A program made the translations under genes and the position numbers. From JAHEDH01 sp965364515 (GTDB taxonomy: Bacteria > Actinomycetota > Acidimicrobiia > Spongiisociales > ZC4RG35), in assembly GCA_965364515.1 (NCBI GenBank), contig CBDTXZ010000211.1, positions 1 through 5,247 on the forward strand: 5,247 bases of DNA. The letters run 5' to 3'. Of the stretch, positions 3,953 to 5,247 are shown in pieces (positions within the stretch are counted from its first letter, which is position 1; each line of letters opens with the position of its first letter). Under the pieces are notes generated by a model. It was not told the DNA's origin and made no database searches. It saw only the letters and a program-made list of their open reading frames with translations.

Positions 3953-5247
3953 ATGACAGCGACCGCCGAACGCCCCGAGACAGACGAGAACACCGAGGCA
4001 GCGGAGGGCGGTTTCCGTCGACCGAGCCCCAGCCAGATCCTGCTGGCACTGGGTGTGGTTTCGGCACTGGCAATCATGGCCGCGTGGCCGCTCGGGTCGA
4101 TCAGTGCCAAGTTCGTGCCCGAGGTGGGCCGCGAGGTGTTCGGGAACATCCCCGGTTTCGTCAAGGCGGCCTTCTACATCACCACCGGCGTCACGGTCGG
4201 GATCACCTTCTACCTGTTCTCGCTCCGGGCCAAGAACTGGTCGAGGGGGCAATCCGAGCGTCGAACGGGGCGCTGGTTGGAGCGCTACAAGGCATTCGAG
4301 CGCGGCGTGAGCATGAGGACGCTCCTTCGAGACCGCCAGGCCGGACTCATGCACTCGATGGTCTACTTCGGCTTCATCGTGCTCTTCGTCGGAACCGTCA
4401 CCCTCGAGATCGACAACCTCCTGCCATCCAATCTGAAGTTCCTCCAGGGTGATTTCTATCTGGGCTACTCCGCGGTCCTCGATGCAGCCTCTCTCGTCTA
4501 TCTCGGCGGACTCGGATGGGCCTTTGCCCGGCGCTACGTCCAGCGACCGTGGCGGCTTCGCTCGAAGACGAGGCACGAGGATGCGTGGGTCCTCGCGACA
4601 CTGGCCATCATCGGCGTCACAGGCCTCGCGACCGAGGCGGCTCGCATCCGAGTGATGGGGCAGCCGGACTTCGAGGTCTGGTCGTTCGTCGGATACCCAC
4701 TGTCGTTCCTGGTCCCCGAGGCCACATCTGCGGGATGGCATCAGGGCTTCTGGGTGGCGCATGCCGTCTCCTTCGCAGCTTTCCTCATCGTGTTGCCGAC
4801 GACCAAGCTCCGTCACATGGTGACGTCCCCCGCCAACATGTTCCTGTCGCCGAAGGACCGGCCCAAGGGGGCGATGAAGCAGATGCCGAACCTGCTCGAG
4901 GCCGAGGACATCGACGTCATCGGTGCCTCCACCGTCTCTGAGTTCAGTTGGAAACAACTCTTCGACACCGACGCGTGCACGGTCTGTGGTCGGTGCACGT
5001 CCGTGTGCCCGGCCAACATCACCGGCAAGCCCCTCGATCCTCGTGAGATGGTGCTCAAGACCGGACAGGTGATGACCTCGAGCGGCAGCCCGGTCGTCTC
5101 ACCGCCGGTCGGCATGGAGCCGGGAATCGTCATCGACGGAGAGTCTGTCTTCCAGCGTGTCCAGCCCGAAGAGGTCTGGGCATGCACCACGTGTCGCGCC
5201 TGTGACGAGATCTGCCCGGTCAACATCGAGATCCTCGACAAGATCCT
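3953..5247 (+). CDS. Membrane-bound iron-sulfur oxidoreductase (NarI-like membrane domain, two 4Fe-4S motifs; heterodisulfide reductase-related), 3' end missing
   Basis: The frame is open to the window end, giving the first 431 residues. A short acidic cytosolic head (1-27) precedes about six hydrophobic segments near residues 28-48, 70-91, 133-153, 169-192, 211-231 and 263-284. These resemble the cytochrome b-type NarI/DsrM membrane domain; His134, His263, His270 and His288 are candidate haem ligands (inferred). Two [4Fe-4S] motifs follow, CTVCGRCTSVCP (Cys342, 345, 348, 352) and CTTCRACDEICP (Cys411, 414, 417, 421). This order matches the large actinobacterial Fe-S reductases of the Rv0338c type, in which two CCG (HdrD/GlpC-like) domains follow; those would lie beyond the window. 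The likely role is electron transfer between quinone and a cytosolic donor or acceptor; the physiological partner is not established from the sequence. The ATG at 3953 is supported by the -10 box 8 nt upstream. It is divergent from the PGA-hydrolase-like gene. Confidence 0.88.
   Translation, partial: MTATAERPETDENTEAAEGGFRRPSPSQILLALGVVSALAIMAAWPLGSISAKFVPEVGREVFGNIPGFVKAAFYITTGVTVGITFYLFSLRAKNWSRGQSERRTGRWLERYKAFERGVSMRTLLRDRQAGLMHSMVYFGFIVLFVGTVTLEIDNLLPSNLKFLQGDFYLGYSAVLDAASLVYLGGLGWAFARRYVQRPWRLRSKTRHEDAWVLATLAIIGVTGLATEAARIRVMGQPDFEVWSFVGYPLSFLVPEATSAGWHQGFWVAHAVSFAAFLIVLPTTKLRHMVTSPANMFLSPKDRPKGAMKQMPNLLEAEDIDVIGASTVSEFSWKQLFDTDACTVCGRCTSVCPANITGKPLDPREMVLKTGQVMTSSGSPVVSPPVGMEPGIVIDGESVFQRVQPEEVWACTTCRACDEICPVNIEILDKI

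Noticed and set aside
3895..4452. 185-codon plus-strand open frame overlapping the Fe-S reductase start
   Set aside because: It is in a different frame from the reductase, begins in the intergenic region, and its product is Arg/Gly/Pro-rich without motifs.
3305..4957. 550-codon open frame on the minus strand
   Set aside because: Only its last third matches a protein family. The upstream two thirds lie antisense to the Fe-S reductase gene, whose membrane and cysteine motifs are clear, so the long frame is a GC-rich shadow joined to the real hydrolase-like gene.

Overview
The window is a compact, high-GC bacterial chromosome segment with strong GC bias at third codon positions and very short gaps between genes. 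It carries seven protein genes, two of them cut by the window edges. Four starts have a TANNNT box 6-8 nt upstream and no Shine-Dalgarno sequence, which suggests leaderless transcription. That habit is common in Actinobacteria and Deinococcus-like lineages. Together with the mycobacterial-type NarI/ferredoxin/Hdr-like reductase and the stand-alone proline dehydrogenase, it points to an actinobacterium, possibly of the Acidimicrobiia. The taxonomic placement is inference; the window holds no rRNA or other decisive marker.

Layout. Positions 1-342 (+) hold the C-terminal tail of an unidentified acidic, probably disordered protein. Positions 388-1041 (+) encode a uridine kinase (pyrimidine salvage). 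Positions 1097-1903 (+) encode pyrroline-5-carboxylate reductase (ProC, last step of proline synthesis). Positions 1935-2849 (+) encode a monofunctional FAD proline dehydrogenase, which catalyses the opposite conversion. Positions 2849-3298 (+) encode a Bcp/PrxQ-type peroxiredoxin whose start codon overlaps the dehydrogenase stop. Positions 3305-3856 (-) encode a small poly-gamma-glutamate hydrolase-like (PF05908-type) protein, convergent with the peroxiredoxin. From 3953 to the window end (+) runs the N-terminal 431 residues of a membrane-bound iron-sulfur oxidoreductase.

How the genes may work together. ProC and proline dehydrogenase together could form a proline/P5C redox cycle (NADPH to proline to FADH2 and quinone). 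The peroxiredoxin is translationally coupled to the dehydrogenase, a flavoenzyme that may leak hydrogen peroxide, so a protective role is plausible but unproven. The Fe-S reductase is probably a quinone-linked membrane electron-transfer protein. The uridine kinase and the PGA-hydrolase-like gene have no obvious link to this theme. The first genes probably each have their own promoter, so the head-to-tail arrangement need not be one operon.

No RNA genes, insertion sequences, CRISPR arrays, attachment sites or origins were seen. Most of the window is ordinary housekeeping sequence, and I do not see a clearly new biological system. The best leads are the repeated leaderless start architecture, the proline dehydrogenase-peroxiredoxin coupling, the unassigned PGA-hydrolase-like gene and a small inverted repeat in the divergent promoter region.
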